The position numbers and the translations under genes were made by a program. DNA of 64,000 nt from Arthrobacter endolithicus (GTDB lineage: Bacteria > Actinomycetota > Actinomycetes > Actinomycetales > Micrococcaceae), in the NCBI RefSeq assembly GCF_026627425.1, contig NZ_JAPNLH010000002.1, positions 186,001 to 250,000 on the forward strand, read 5' to 3'. Positions 1-9,224 of the stretch are shown here, one piece after another (the stretch's first letter is position 1; each line of letters opens with the position of its first letter). The notes beneath the pieces are model-generated. The model was not told where the DNA came from. It worked only from the letters and a program-made list of their open reading frames with translations, and did not search any database.

Positions 1-201
1 CACCACCCCTCAACCCACAAACCCAGCAACCCAAACCCGGCAACCTGCACCAGCAACCCGTACCCGCAAAAACCGGGAAATCCCGCTGATCTCCAACTAC
101 TACAAGGCTACGAGCAGGCACTGACATCATCAGGACAAAAAGACCCCAAAACAGGCCCCTGTGGAAAAGAATTTTTGAAAAACTTTCGGTGGATTAACTA
201 G
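1..201 (+). CDS. Possible 3' end of an ORF cut by the window edge
   Basis: Frame 1 is open from the first base to a TAG at 199-201 and ends with residues KNFRWIN. The reading is rich in Pro, Asn and Gln at first, then contains a more protein-like stretch (LQLLQGYEQALTSS). Its stop overlaps the stop of dnaE2, which runs on the other strand, so the two would be tail to tail. I do not recognise a family. It may be the C-terminal tail of a larger protein or a chance open frame. Nothing upstream is visible. Confidence 0.2.
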   Translation, partial: HHPSTHKPSNPNPATCTSNPYPQKPGNPADLQLLQGYEQALTSSGQKDPKTGPCGKEFLKNFRWIN

Positions 202-3200
202 CCGTTAAATCCCGTGACTGCCAAGGTGCGCCGCGTTCCCAATAGTGGGTCCTCCGGGCTGAGGCTGCCACCTAGAATGTCTCTTCTCAGCTGGACCGGG
301 GATTCCATTTGAAAATTGTCTTCCTTTGCTAGCGGGGACAGCGGAAGGGAATCCGTTTGGCTAAGGTCCCAGGCCTCCAGCGCTTGTAAACTCATCCCCC
401 GCGGTCCGGTGCGGCGGGTCAGTCCCCGAATCAGCAGCAACCTGGTGCCAAAGAGCAGCGGACCAGACTTTTGCTGCGCTTCATGGAAGAAGGTGGCATC
501 CACACAGCCGGTTCCGTCGTCGATGCTGATGAAGACCACCCTGCGGCCTCCGCGCATCGGCGGCGTCTGGGTGGCAACCCGGATACCGGCAACCAGCACC
601 TCCGAATTGTTACGCAAGCCTAGCAATTTGTCTGCCGTCGTCACACCAAGAGAAGTCAGCAACGGGCCGTAGCTGGACATCAAATGACCACTGACATCCA
701 TCGCCAGCAGATCAAGCTCGGTTCGGATTTTCTCCATCGCGCTGGGTTCCGGGAGCTTGTCCTTGAGGTTAGCCAACTCCAAATCCCCCAAAGGAAGCAA
801 CAATTGACCTTCGATCGGTTCCGATTTTTTCCCACGCGTGGGCAGATTCTGCAAATGGGGAATCAGGTCCGCACGGCTCGCAGTTGACCCCGACTCATCC
901 TTGGCCTTGCGGTGCAGCGCGTCGAATGCGCCCAGTTGGGCCAGACGTTGCATGGTCGGTCGGCTCACTCTGGCCTGCGTGCGCAGGTCCGCTAAGGAAG
1001 CATAGGGCTGATGAGCCATAATACGCTTGAGCTCGGCAGCGGAGAGCCCATACACTCCCGCCAGGCTCATCCGGATTCCCAGCTTCTGCTGGACAGCCAT
1101 GTCATCCTTCCCCTGCGTCCTCAGATGAGGTGGCGTTATAGCCTCCGGCGCCTCGACCCATTCCACCCGGTATTCCCCGGCGCTCTTGTTAATGTCCAGC
1201 GGCAGAATCGGAATGCCCATCCTGCGCGCCTCAGCCACCAGAAGCCGGCGCGGGTACATACCGGGATCGTGTTCCCATAGACCTGCCAGAAAAGCCTCCG
1301 GATGGTGTGCTTTCAGCCACGCGGATTGGTATGTCGGCACCGCAAAGGCGGCGCCATGCGCCTTGCAGAATCCAAAGCTTCCAAAGGCCTTCAGCGTCTC
1401 CCAGACCTGGTCAACCACGTCAAGGGAGAAACCCCTGGCCCGGGCCGCCGTGCGAAACTCATCCTCCATCCTGGGCTCACCTCTGTCATTACCGAGCATC
1501 CGGCGGTACTCATCCGCCTGGGCCAGGCCACAGCCGGTCATGACATCAAAAGTCCGCAGCACCTGCTCATGAAAGACTGTTACCCCATGCGTCTCCGCCA
1601 AAGCCGGTTTAAGGCGCGGATGCGGATATACCTCCGGCGCAAAGCCATGCCGGTTCTCCAGATACGGCTTGACCATATTGGACTTCATCGGACCAGGCCT
1701 GAAAAGCGAAATGTCGATGATCAGGTCATTAAATTCCCGAGGCGCCATTTTGCCAATTAATTCCCGCTGCCCTGGTGATTCAATCTGAAAACAGCCCAGT
1801 GTATGGGTACTGCGGATCAGCTCAAAGGTTGGTTCGTCATCGAGCGGTACCTTGTTGAGCTCAATCATGCCGTCTGCCTGAATGTAGTCCGGGCCGTTCC
1901 CTAATCCACTGCGGGGATGGTTCCCGGCAGCCGTCACCTCTGCTTTGGAGGGATGGATCCGGATCACCTCACGGACCGCATAGGCCATGGCGCTCTGCAT
2001 CCGGACCCCCAGAATATCCAGCTTGAGCATGCCCATCGGGTCCATATCGTACTTATCGAACTGACTCATCTGCAGGCCCAGTCCACTGGGCTGCACAGGG
2101 GTGCGGTCCAGCAGCGAGCCGTTGCCCAAAATCACACCGCAGGGATGCATGGAAATATGCCGGGGCAGCCGGTCCAGCCGTTCGGTCAGGTCCACCAGCA
2201 GATCCAGTTGCTGGTTTGGGGCAAAGGCCTCGGTTCTTTGCCCTTCAACCCGCTCCGCGAATTCCCGCAGTTCGGGCTTTTCCGCCATCGCTTCACGGAA
2301 ATTCCGGGCGGAAAACCGCCACAGCTGTTTGGCGATTGTACCGATCTCCTCCTCAGCCATTCCCAAGGCCAGCCCGGCATCACGCACCGCTCCCCGCGCG
2401 CGGTAGCCGTTCTGCATACTCATCAACGACACCCGTTCGGCGCCGAACCGCTGGAAAACGCGTTGATAGACGTTATGCCGTTCCGCGCTCTCGACATCTA
2501 TATCAATATCCGGCAAGGTTGAGCGTTTCCCCGAAAGGAAGCGCTCAAAAATCAGATCATGGCGCAGCGGATCAACTTGGCTAATCTCCAGCAGGTAATT
2601 CACCAGGCTTGATGCCCCGGAACCCCGGGCCGCCGCTCGCACTCCCATGTCGGCGATCATTCTGGACACCTCGGCGACGGTCAGAAAATAGGAGGCGAAC
2701 CCCAAGGTCTTAATCACTGTCAGTTCCTGCGACAGCCTGTCCTGCACAGCGCGGGCGCCGGAACCAGTAACGTCCGGGAATCGCCGGCTGATCCCGGCTT
2801 CACAGCGCTGCTCCAATTCAATCTGCGGATCCCGCTCAATACCCAGCACCGATGCTTCCGGTACCACGGGCTGCTTCCAACCCATATCCGTGCGGGGATC
2901 CATCCGGCATCGGTCCGTCAACTTTTCCGTATTGGCCAGCAACTGGGACAGTTCCCCGGCGCCGAAGCCGGCTGCACGCATAATTTCCTTGCCCAACGCA
3001 ATCATCCGGGTCCCAGTTTTCAGCCACCCCTGACCGTTGGGCTGCAGACGAAGTTCAGGCCCGGATAAATCCGTCAGCGGGCTGAGGACTCGGGCAGAGT
3101 CGAGCACATCGGCTGTGGCAGCGCCATCCCTCTCGCAGTAGCGAACCGCGTTGGTCAGGACAGCCGGGACCCGGAATTCCTGCGCCAGTTTAAGCATCCG

Positions 3201-3776
3201 TACCGCCTGCGCCGTACTCATGGCCTCACCAGGCGTGCTCAGATGAGTGACGATTTCCACAGCCATGGTTCCGGCCGGCATTTGCTGATACCAACGTTGA
3301 AACTTCCGGCGCGGCAGCAGGTATTTACGGCCGCCCATGGAACGGCCAACGTCCGACGACGGCCCCACCAGTACCGTAAGCACCGGTGCCAGTGTCTGCG
3401 GGTCTAGGGTCCGGGAGGCCAGTTGTGCCAGGGTCACCCCCACCAAAGACTTGGTGCCGACGTTGGCGTGCGCATCCGACACCAGCCGGCACAACGCCCG
3501 ATATCCCGCAGCGTGGATGCCGCCGTGGGCCAGGACCACCACCCTGCCGCTTTCCGCCCCCTCCTCGAGAACCGCAAGATCCACCCCCACTACCGGATCA
3601 ATCCCGGCCTCCATGCAGGCCTTGACATGTTTCACCGTTCCGTAGAGACCGTCCCGGTCCGTACAGGCCAAGGCATCCGCAGTGTCGGCGACAGCCGCCT
3701 GCACCAGATCCTCGGGCCAGGAAACCCCATAATGGGCGCTAAAAGCGGTGGAAACATGGAGATGGGTGAAGCTCAT
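198..3776 (-). CDS. dnaE2: Error-prone DNA polymerase III alpha subunit DnaE2
   Basis: A C-family polymerase of 1192 aa that performs translesion synthesis in the actinobacterial SOS mutasome. It opens with a PHP domain (FTHLHVSTAFSAHYG, residues 3-17). The palm carries the acidic motif PDIDIDVES near residue 425, followed by the thumb/fingers and a helix-hairpin-helix region. A C-terminal OB fold contains VLVAGIRVATQTPPMRGGRR, typical of DnaE2, which lacks the tau-binding tail of DnaE1. It is somewhat longer than the roughly 1080 aa of mycobacterial DnaE2. A DUF6504 gene lies 80 bp upstream on the same strand. The usual partners ImuA' and ImuB are not found in the next upstream genes. The assignment is strong; the absence of the partners is only local. 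Confidence 0.93.
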   Translation of the reverse strand: MSFTHLHVSTAFSAHYGVSWPEDLVQAAVADTADALACTDRDGLYGTVKHVKACMEAGIDPVVGVDLAVLEEGAESGRVVVLAHGGIHAAGYRALCRLVSDAHANVGTKSLVGVTLAQLASRTLDPQTLAPVLTVLVGPSSDVGRSMGGRKYLLPRRKFQRWYQQMPAGTMAVEIVTHLSTPGEAMSTAQAVRMLKLAQEFRVPAVLTNAVRYCERDGAATADVLDSARVLSPLTDLSGPELRLQPNGQGWLKTGTRMIALGKEIMRAAGFGAGELSQLLANTEKLTDRCRMDPRTDMGWKQPVVPEASVLGIERDPQIELEQRCEAGISRRFPDVTGSGARAVQDRLSQELTVIKTLGFASYFLTVAEVSRMIADMGVRAAARGSGASSLVNYLLEISQVDPLRHDLIFERFLSGKRSTLPDIDIDVESAERHNVYQRVFQRFGAERVSLMSMQNGYRARGAVRDAGLALGMAEEEIGTIAKQLWRFSARNFREAMAEKPELREFAERVEGQRTEAFAPNQQLDLLVDLTERLDRLPRHISMHPCGVILGNGSLLDRTPVQPSGLGLQMSQFDKYDMDPMGMLKLDILGVRMQSAMAYAVREVIRIHPSKAEVTAAGNHPRSGLGNGPDYIQADGMIELNKVPLDDEPTFELIRSTHTLGCFQIESPGQRELIGKMAPREFNDLIIDISLFRPGPMKSNMVKPYLENRHGFAPEVYPHPRLKPALAETHGVTVFHEQVLRTFDVMTGCGLAQADEYRRMLGNDRGEPRMEDEFRTAARARGFSLDVVDQVWETLKAFGSFGFCKAHGAAFAVPTYQSAWLKAHHPEAFLAGLWEHDPGMYPRRLLVAEARRMGIPILPLDINKSAGEYRVEWVEAPEAITPPHLRTQGKDDMAVQQKLGIRMSLAGVYGLSAAELKRIMAHQPYASLADLRTQARVSRPTMQRLAQLGAFDALHRKAKDESGSTASRADLIPHLQNLPTRGKKSEPIEGQLLLPLGDLELANLKDKLPEPSAMEKIRTELDLLAMDVSGHLMSSYGPLLTSLGVTTADKLLGLRNNSEVLVAGIRVATQTPPMRGGRRVVFISIDDGTGCVDATFFHEAQQKSGPLLFGTRLLLIRGLTRRTGPRGMSLQALEAWDLSQTDSLPLSPLAKEDNFQMESPVQLRRDILGGSLSPEDPLLGTRRTLAVTGFNG

Positions 3777-3856
3777 AAGAAGTCCAAAATGTTAGTTTCT
3801 GGAGCGGGAGCCCGCAGGCTGTGTCCACAGGCTGTTTATAGATCGCGTCTACAGAT

Positions 3857-4171
3857 TCAAGCGCTGCGTGCCTGCACAGCATCATGAATGCGCAGCATTC
3901 GCCATCGTTCGCTGTCCAGGTGAAGCCCCAGATCGAAGGTATGCAGCGGCCCCTGTCCGTTGAGCCGGGCCTGGACCCGCCAGATTTCATGGTCGACCAG
4001 ACCCGCACCGTGACCGCGCTCGGCACGGCTCTCCTCCGCCCACCATTTACGGCGCTCGTACCATCGCAGGGGTTCTGCCCCGATAATGTACTCCTGCCCC
4101 TGCCAACGTATCTTCAGCGGCAAGCCGTCAGCCGAGCGGATCACCTCAACCGGTTCGCTAAACATCCCCAT
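3857..4171 (-). CDS. DUF6504 family protein next to dnaE2
   Basis: A 104-aa basic, Trp-rich protein (GLPLKIRWQGQEY, EPLRWYERRKWW, IWRVQAR) resembling the small DUF6504 proteins that accompany imuB and dnaE2 in actinobacteria. The start is supported by GAGGT upstream of ATGGGGATG. It is the first gene of a probable two-gene unit with dnaE2. Its biochemical role is unknown. By context it belongs to mutagenic DNA repair, but no catalytic motif is visible. Confidence 0.75.
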   Translation of the reverse strand: MGMFSEPVEVIRSADGLPLKIRWQGQEYIIGAEPLRWYERRKWWAEESRAERGHGAGLVDHEIWRVQARLNGQGPLHTFDLGLHLDSERWRMLRIHDAVQARSA

Positions 4172-4200
4172 CGCCGCACCTCGTGAACACTTATCGAATT

Positions 4201-4211
4201 GACCATTGGTC
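4201..4211. promoter_or_regulatory. Palindrome GACCATTGGTC upstream of the DUF6504-dnaE2 unit
   Basis: A perfect 11-bp palindrome lies 30 bp upstream of the DUF6504 start, flanked by direct TCGAA motifs. I looked for an actinobacterial LexA box of the TCGAAC-N4-GTTCGA type in this intergenic region and did not find a good one. The palindrome is therefore only a candidate operator. It could equally serve the divergent GNAT gene. Confidence 0.2.
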
Positions 4212-4409
4212 GAATATATCTTCTAGTGCCATCAAGTGTACGCCCCGATCTACCGAATATACAACGCCGTTGTTACACAAGAAGCTCAGCATCGCAAACT
4301 CAGTTACGTGATGTAGCTGGCGGGAGGAATGCCGTCTAGCATGTGTGTACAAGACCCACTACGACGCTGGCGACGCCCGCACCCTATGAGTTCACCAGAG
4401 GAGCGCTCC

Positions 4410-4913
4410 ATGACCAACATGGTTACCCTGATCGCCCAAACCAGTCCCCTCGAGCGGGACCTCCCCACGGAATCCCGCCCGGCAACCGCCGCAGACATCC
4501 GCAAACTCGGCGAGCTCTTCTTCAGCGCCTATGGTCCGGGAGTCGCCAGCGAAAACATGGAAGCCGCCGTCGCCGATCTCAAAGCATCCTTTGAAGGTAA
4601 GTACGGCACCTACCTGCCGGCAGCGTCACAAATTGTGACGGAAGCGGAGGAGATCATTGCCGCCATCCTGGTGGTGGAACGCGCCAAATGGGATGGCGCA
4701 CCGGATGCACCTTTCATCATCGAACTTTTTACCGATCGCGAGCACCGGCGTCAAGGCCTGGCGGAAGATCTGGTGCGCGCCTCCCTGGATGCTCTTTTCC
4801 AAGCCGGACACCACAACGTCGCAGTGCGCGTCAGTGACGAGAACTCCGCAGCCCTGGCGCTGTACCTCTCGCTGGACTTCCGACGCTGGACGCCTGAAGA
4901 ACAAGACGAATAG
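4410..4913 (+). CDS. GNAT family N-acetyltransferase
   Basis: A predicted acetyl-CoA-dependent acetyltransferase of 167 aa. The fold is recognisable from the central strand (FIIELFTDREHRRQGLAEDL), which carries the acetyl-CoA loop with RRQGLAEDL in place of the more usual Q/R-x-x-G-x-G/A. The C-terminal SDENSAALALYLSLDFRRW is the classic closing motif. The ATG at 4410 is preferred over upstream in-frame starts because AGAGGAG lies six to twelve bases before it. The gene is divergent from the DUF6504-dnaE2 unit. The substrate cannot be read from sequence. Confidence 0.8.
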   Translation: MTNMVTLIAQTSPLERDLPTESRPATAADIRKLGELFFSAYGPGVASENMEAAVADLKASFEGKYGTYLPAASQIVTEAEEIIAAILVVERAKWDGAPDAPFIIELFTDREHRRQGLAEDLVRASLDALFQAGHHNVAVRVSDENSAALALYLSLDFRRWTPEEQDE

Positions 4914-4963
4914 CCGCTCACGCCACATCCGCGCAACCAGGGCAGCCGGTCCATAATGTAATC

Positions 4964-5689
4964 ATGTGCGGCAGATATGTAATGGCCCGGAGCGCCGGCG
5001 ACCTCGTAGCGTCCTTTGGCATCAATGCCACCCATACCGAAGAGCTCGTCGCGTCCTACAATGTGGCACCAACCGACGAAGTCCCGCTAATTGTCGGCCG
5101 CCTTGATAAGACGGGCGACAAAGCTGCCTCTCCTCGAATAGACCGCCAGTTATTGACCGCCCGCTGGGGCCTGGTTCCTTCTTGGTCAAAGGATCCCAAA
5201 TCCGGAGCCCGGCTCATCAATGCCCGGCGCGAGACCGTCACCGAGAAACCGTCCTTCCGAAAGGCCGCAGCCAACCGGCGGGCATTGGTGCCGGCGGATG
5301 GCTACTACGAATGGCAGAAAACGGCCCACGGCAAGATCCCCAATTATCTGCACAACGAAACTAACGAACCGCTGGCGTTCGCCGGCCTCTACGAATACTG
5401 GCCGGACCCGACCCTTCCAGATGACCACCCCGACAAGTGGCTGCGCACCTGCACCATTATCACCGCCGCGGCGACGGACGCGCTGGGGCATATCCACGAC
5501 AGGACCCCAGTCATTGTCCCACCGGATCTCTACGCGGACTGGCTGGACCCCGGTACAACATCTCCAACGGAGGTGCAGCAGCTCCTGGAGTCCATGCCGG
5601 AACCGCGGCTGGTCCCGCGAATCGTGAGCACCAAAGCCAACAGCGTGCGCAACAACGGCCCGGAACTCATCGAACCGGCAGATGGATAG
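4964..5689 (+). CDS. SOS response-associated peptidase (SRAP; YedK/HMCES family)
   Basis: A 241-aa SRAP protein. Members of the family form a stable DNA-protein crosslink with abasic sites in single-stranded DNA through the N-terminal cysteine exposed after Met removal. The required elements are present: MCGRY at the extreme N-terminus (Cys2), the YNVAPT loop, the NARRET motif, GYYEW with the catalytic glutamate, and HDRTPV with the active-site histidine. It lies in the same short region as dnaE2, consistent with DNA damage tolerance. No operator was identified upstream. Confidence 0.92.
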   Translation: MCGRYVMARSAGDLVASFGINATHTEELVASYNVAPTDEVPLIVGRLDKTGDKAASPRIDRQLLTARWGLVPSWSKDPKSGARLINARRETVTEKPSFRKAAANRRALVPADGYYEWQKTAHGKIPNYLHNETNEPLAFAGLYEYWPDPTLPDDHPDKWLRTCTIITAAATDALGHIHDRTPVIVPPDLYADWLDPGTTSPTEVQQLLESMPEPRLVPRIVSTKANSVRNNGPELIEPADG

Positions 5690-5938
5690 GCAAAACCGGC
5701 AAACACACTCTGTAGGCATCATTGGCTCCAGAGAAGCGACGGTGTGTGCCCAGCGTGCCCATGCCAGCGCAGTGCGGTGGAGCTCTGCTGCGAGTTGGAT
5801 GCTGAGTGCGTTGACCGCGGTTCGATCGCCAGCTGTGACGTCATTGATGTCTTGGACGCATCTAGCCATTCGGTCAGAGCTTTCCGGCCGGCGGCTGTTA
5901 TCGAGGCTTGCCAGAGAAGTCATGTTTCGTTTCGGCAT
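5186..5938 (-). CDS. Doubtful hypothetical ORF; only its first ~83 codons lie outside the SRAP gene
   Basis: The 360-bp gap between the SRAP and PIG-L genes holds a minus-strand reading that starts at 5938 with an AAGGA ribosome-binding site about nine bases upstream. The first residues look protein-like (SIQLAAELHRTALAWARWAHTV is part of it). The remaining two thirds run antisense through the SRAP gene and are probably a high-GC shadow. It may be the remnant of a small helical protein. No family is recognised. Confidence 0.2.
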   Translation of the reverse strand: MPKRNMTSLASLDNSRRPESSDRMARCVQDINDVTAGDRTAVNALSIQLAAELHRTALAWARWAHTVASLEPMMPTECVCRFCLSICRFDEFRAVVAHAVGFGAHDSRDQPRFRHGLQELLHLRWRCCTGVQPVRVEIRWDNDWGPVVDMPQRVRRRGGDNGAGAQPLVGVVIWKGRVRPVFVEAGERQRFVSFVVQIIGDLAVGRFLPFVVAIRRHQCPPVGCGLSEGRFLGDGLAPGIDEPGSGFGIL

Positions 5939-6049
5939 GTTCGTACTTCCTTAAATGGTCGGCACAAAACCTTGCGATAGTGCTCTATGCAGTAGAAATA
6001 TAGGAAATACCCACAGGTGCCCAACCTGGCTGCAGAAAGGCTTCCTCCC

Positions 6050-6903
6050 ATGAGTACCGTCATGCGACCGCCTGCAGATCGCCGCCTTACGTTACTTGTC
6101 ACCGTTGCCCATCCCGATGATGAGTCTTTCGGTTGTGGCTCAGTCATCGCCGCAGCGGCTGAGGCGGGTTGGCGTGTTGTGGTTTGTTGTGCCAGTCGCG
6201 GGGAGGCCGGCGAAGACGCCTCGGGGCTCTATGCGGAGCCCGGGCTGCTGGGTGTCGCCCGTGAGGCCGAGCTCCATGCGGCTGCCAGTGCGTTAGGGGT
6301 TGAGGTCGTTGAGGTCCTTGGTTTCGCCGACTCTGGCTGGAGCGGCCCTGCGCCGGCACACTCACTAGTGGAGGACCTGCCGACCTTGGTTGACGAGGTT
6401 TCCCGAATGATCCAGGCCCATCGTCCTGATGTTGTGGTCACGATGGACCCGTCTGGGTCCGATGGCCACCGCGACCATGCCGCGGCCACCGCGACCATGC
6501 CGCGATTGGTGCCGCGGCCACGCAGGCGTTCCAGCAGACCGTCGACTGGCCTGCTAGCCTATACCACTGGTTCCTGCCACGCTCACTGATGAGCCAATGG
6601 GCACGTGAGCTCCCCGCCACCGATCCCGAGAGTGTGTATCTCGAGACCGAGTTGGGACGAACCGATGATGATGTCACAACCGTCATCGACGGATCGCTCA
6701 TCCTCAAACGGCTATGGCAGGCAATCGCCTGCCATGTGACCCAGAGTTCGCCATATGCCGGCGTATCACCCGAGCTGGCGGCGGCCTTCGTCGAACGGGA
6801 CCACCTAGTTCGCATCATTCCGCCATGGTCTGGCGGCCCACGCGAAAGCACATTGTATGTCCCTGCTGCCAACCCTCTGCGCCCACGCGATCAGGTCCCA
6901 TAA
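6050..6903 (+). pseudogene. PIG-L family deacetylase, frameshifted by a 20-bp tandem duplication
   Basis: Encodes a LmbE/PIG-L zinc deacetylase, the family that includes the mycothiol enzymes MshB and Mca. The N-terminal half holds the metal motif AHPDDE and the SDGHRDH motif. Immediately after this, a 20-bp unit is repeated in tandem (6465-6504), shifting the frame so translation would end at 6589. The rest of the protein (starting LPRSLMSQWARELPATDPES) continues in another frame to 6903. Removing one copy restores one ORF of about 277 codons. The ATG at 6050 follows GAAAGG. As it stands the C-terminal half is not made, but slippage could reverse it. Confidence 0.85.
6465..6504 (+). repeat. 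Perfect 20-bp tandem duplication inside the PIG-L gene
   Basis: Two identical copies of GCCACCGCGACCATGCCGCG lie head to tail at 6465-6484 and 6485-6504. Because 20 is not a multiple of three, the duplication moves the downstream reading frame. The frame after the repeat agrees exactly with the frame before it once one copy is deleted. It is either a recent slippage event or an assembly artefact. Confidence 0.95.
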
Positions 6904-7629
6904 ACCGGGATGGGTAGCTTTAGAGCAATGCCTTGGGAAGAATTACGTGCATTTCACCATGAATCGTTTTGCTTGGTTGTTGAACGCGAGAGACGAGAGA
7001 CGACATCAAAATTGCTCCCAAGCACTATTGAGCGGCCCTTCGTGCTTCGCTGCATGGTGTTGCCTTGGTGCGGGGTGACCCGCAGTTCGGTGCTGCTTGT
7101 CAAGCTTGGAACGGCATGCCTGAATGACTTCGCGATAGAGCGCAGCCTGCGATAGCTTTTGCCGCCTCAGATACTGCTTGCGTGTCCGTATCTAAGGAGG
7201 ATCTTGGAGGATCGACGGCGCCATTGCTTGCTGTCGTGAATGGACGGTAATCCCTGTACCTTCCTGGCTGGTTTGTGCCATTGCGCTTGTTGCAGTAGGC
7301 AACAGTGCGCCGTTGCCCATGATTATGGCGAGCCGGCTGACCTACGGAAGGGGCCGAACAGGGGCGACGCGACAAAGTCGACCATCGCCATTTCAGGGCC
7401 ACAACGGTCCTCCCCTCACTAGCCATCGCGTCATGCGTCGTTTTGCTGACCTAACAAAGTGCCGGAGTATGGCTTCGGGCCTTTGGAACTGGGCGGCGTC
7501 TTCCCACACCGGGCGGAATACCGCGGCCATGCTCCGGTGTTGCACATTATGGAGCATTAGCCATACCAACCCCGCGGGCCCGGAAACACCAAGGGCCCGC
7601 CAATACAATCATCAACTCAAGGAGAACCC
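6904..7629. other. 726-bp stretch without a supported gene
   Basis: The segment is less GC-biased than its neighbours. It contains only short overlapping frames on both strands, none with a recognisable domain. A plus-strand reading at 6910-7155 has no convincing ribosome-binding site. I see no tRNA, insertion sequence ends or strong hairpins. It may be degraded coding sequence. An AAGGAG at 7619-7624 belongs to the mycoredoxin gene that follows. Confidence 0.5.
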
Positions 7630-7887
7630 GTGGACTTCACCCCCGACGCCGGCACCATCACCATGTTTTCAACATCCTGGTGCGGCTACTGCCGCCGGCT
7701 CAAGAGCCAGCTGGATGCCCAGGGAATCGGCTACACCGAGGTCAACATTGAGGACGTGCCGGGGACGTCCGAACTGGTGGAGAAGCTTAACGGCGGAAAC
7801 CAAACCGTTCCCACCGTCATTTTCCCGGATGGGACTTCCGCTACCAACCCGTCGCTGCGGGATGTGCAGACCAGGCTCGCCGCTTAA
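7630..7887 (+). CDS. Mycoredoxin (glutaredoxin-like, mycothiol-dependent)
   Basis: An 85-aa glutaredoxin-fold protein. In actinobacteria such proteins reduce protein-mycothiol mixed disulfides using mycothiol and mycothione reductase. The CGYC redox motif sits at residues 18-21 after the FSTSW strand, the cis-proline loop is QTVPTVIF, and the C-terminal helix follows DGTSATNPS, a mycoredoxin-1-like ending. The GTG start at 7630 has AAGGAG six bases upstream. A mycothiol-dependent dehydrogenase gene follows about 250 bp downstream, supporting a mycothiol rather than glutathione context. Confidence 0.88.
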   Translation: MDFTPDAGTITMFSTSWCGYCRRLKSQLDAQGIGYTEVNIEDVPGTSELVEKLNGGNQTVPTVIFPDGTSATNPSLRDVQTRLAA

Positions 7888-8138
7888 GCTGCCCGCCTGA
7901 GCTGCCCGACGTGGCGGGCCACCTCCACGAGCGGCTGCCGCCGCGGCCGCGCGGCCACCGGCACGTGCCCACTGGCGGGCCGCCGACACAGACAGACGCA
8001 AACACTAAACACCGCGTGGTCGGACAGCGCCCTCCAACCGGTTGTGATAGACAGACAGTAATGGAAACGGCAGCCAGGAGACTGGCCTGCCGTCTTCTTA
8101 TTGCCAAGCAAACATCCCGTTAGAGAAAAGAGCACATA

Positions 8139-9224
8139 GTGGTGCATAAAGTTCAGGGCGTCGTTGCGCGTTCTAAAGGTGCCCCCGTCACGTTGGAAAC
8201 CATTCTGGTCCCGGATCCGGGCCCGGGTGAAGCTTTGGTGGACATCATCACCAGCGGCGTCTGCCACACGGATCTGCATTACAAGCTGGGCCAGATCAGC
8301 GATGATTTCCCGTTCCTGCTCGGCCACGAAGCCACCGGTGTGGTCAGCGCCGTAGGTCCGGACGTCACTGAGGTGGCCCCAGGCGACAGGGTGATTCTGA
8401 ACTGGCGCGCCGTCTGCGGCGAGTGCCGTGCCTGCCGACGCGGGCGCCCCCAGTACTGCTTCAATACGCACAATGCGACGCAGAAGATGACACTGGAGGA
8501 CGGCACCGTACTGTCCCCGGCGCTGGGCATCGGAGCTTTTGCCGAGAAGACGTTGGTGGCCGCAGGCCAGTGCACCAAGGTGGATCCGGAGGCGGATGCT
8601 GCCGCCGTTGGCCTGTTGGGCTGCGGTGTAATGGCCGGGATCGGCGCCGCGCTGAACACCGGCGGCGTGCAGCGGGGGGATTCGGTGGCAGTGATCGGCT
8701 GTGGCGGCGTCGGCTCCGCAGCCATCGCTGGAGCTGCGCTGGCCGGAGCTACGACCATCATTGCGGTGGACATCAATGACACCAAACTTGAGCGGGCGCT
8801 CAGCATGGGCGCCACCGACACGGTTAACTCATCCGACAATGATCCGGTGGAGGCCATCCGTGCCCTGACCGGAGGTTTCGGCGCCGATGTGGTGATTGAC
8901 GCCGTCGGCCGTCCGGAAACCTACCAGCAGGCGTTTTACGCGCGCGATCTGGCCGGGACGGTGGTTCTGGTGGGGGTGCCATCGCCGGAGATGACGCTGG
9001 AACTGCCGCTGCTGGACGTCTTTGGCCGCGGCGGTTCTCTAAAATCCTCCTGGTATGGAGATTGCCTGCCGTCCCGGGACTTCCCCATGCTGGTGCGCCT
9101 GTATCAGCAGGGACGGCTGGATCTGGACGCATTCGTCTCCGAACGGATCGGCATCGACCAGATTGAGGAAGCCTTCGACAAAATGCGTGAAGGCACCGTA
9201 CTTCGTTCGGTTGTGGATCTCTGA
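8139..9224 (+). CDS. mscR: S-(hydroxymethyl)mycothiol dehydrogenase (mycothiol-dependent formaldehyde dehydrogenase)
   Basis: A 361-aa zinc medium-chain dehydrogenase that oxidises the adduct of formaldehyde with mycothiol to S-formylmycothiol using NAD+. Visible features are the catalytic zinc ligand region GVCHTDLH near residue 41, GHEATGVV, the structural zinc lobe [15 protein letters not shown], and the Rossmann motif GCGGVGSAA. The long insert around [15 protein letters not shown] is characteristic of the MscR subgroup. The GTG start is preceded by AGAGAAAAG. It overlaps the next gene by one base (TGATG), indicating a two-gene operon with the MBL hydrolase. Confidence 0.92.
   Translation: MVHKVQGVVARSKGAPVTLETILVPDPGPGEALVDIITSGVCHTDLHYKLGQISDDFPFLLGHEATGVVSAVGPDVTEVAPGDRVILNWRAVCGECRACRRGRPQYCFNTHNATQKMTLEDGTVLSPALGIGAFAEKTLVAAGQCTKVDPEADAAAVGLLGCGVMAGIGAALNTGGVQRGDSVAVIGCGGVGSAAIAGAALAGATTIIAVDINDTKLERALSMGATDTVNSSDNDPVEAIRALTGGFGADVVIDAVGRPETYQQAFYARDLAGTVVLVGVPSPEMTLELPLLDVFGRGGSLKSSWYGDCLPSRDFPMLVRLYQQGRLDLDAFVSERIGIDQIEEAFDKMREGTVLRSVVDL

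Noticed and set aside
6910-7155. 81-codon ORF after the PIG-L gene
   Set aside because: No ribosome-binding site, no family and irregular composition; treated as non-coding.
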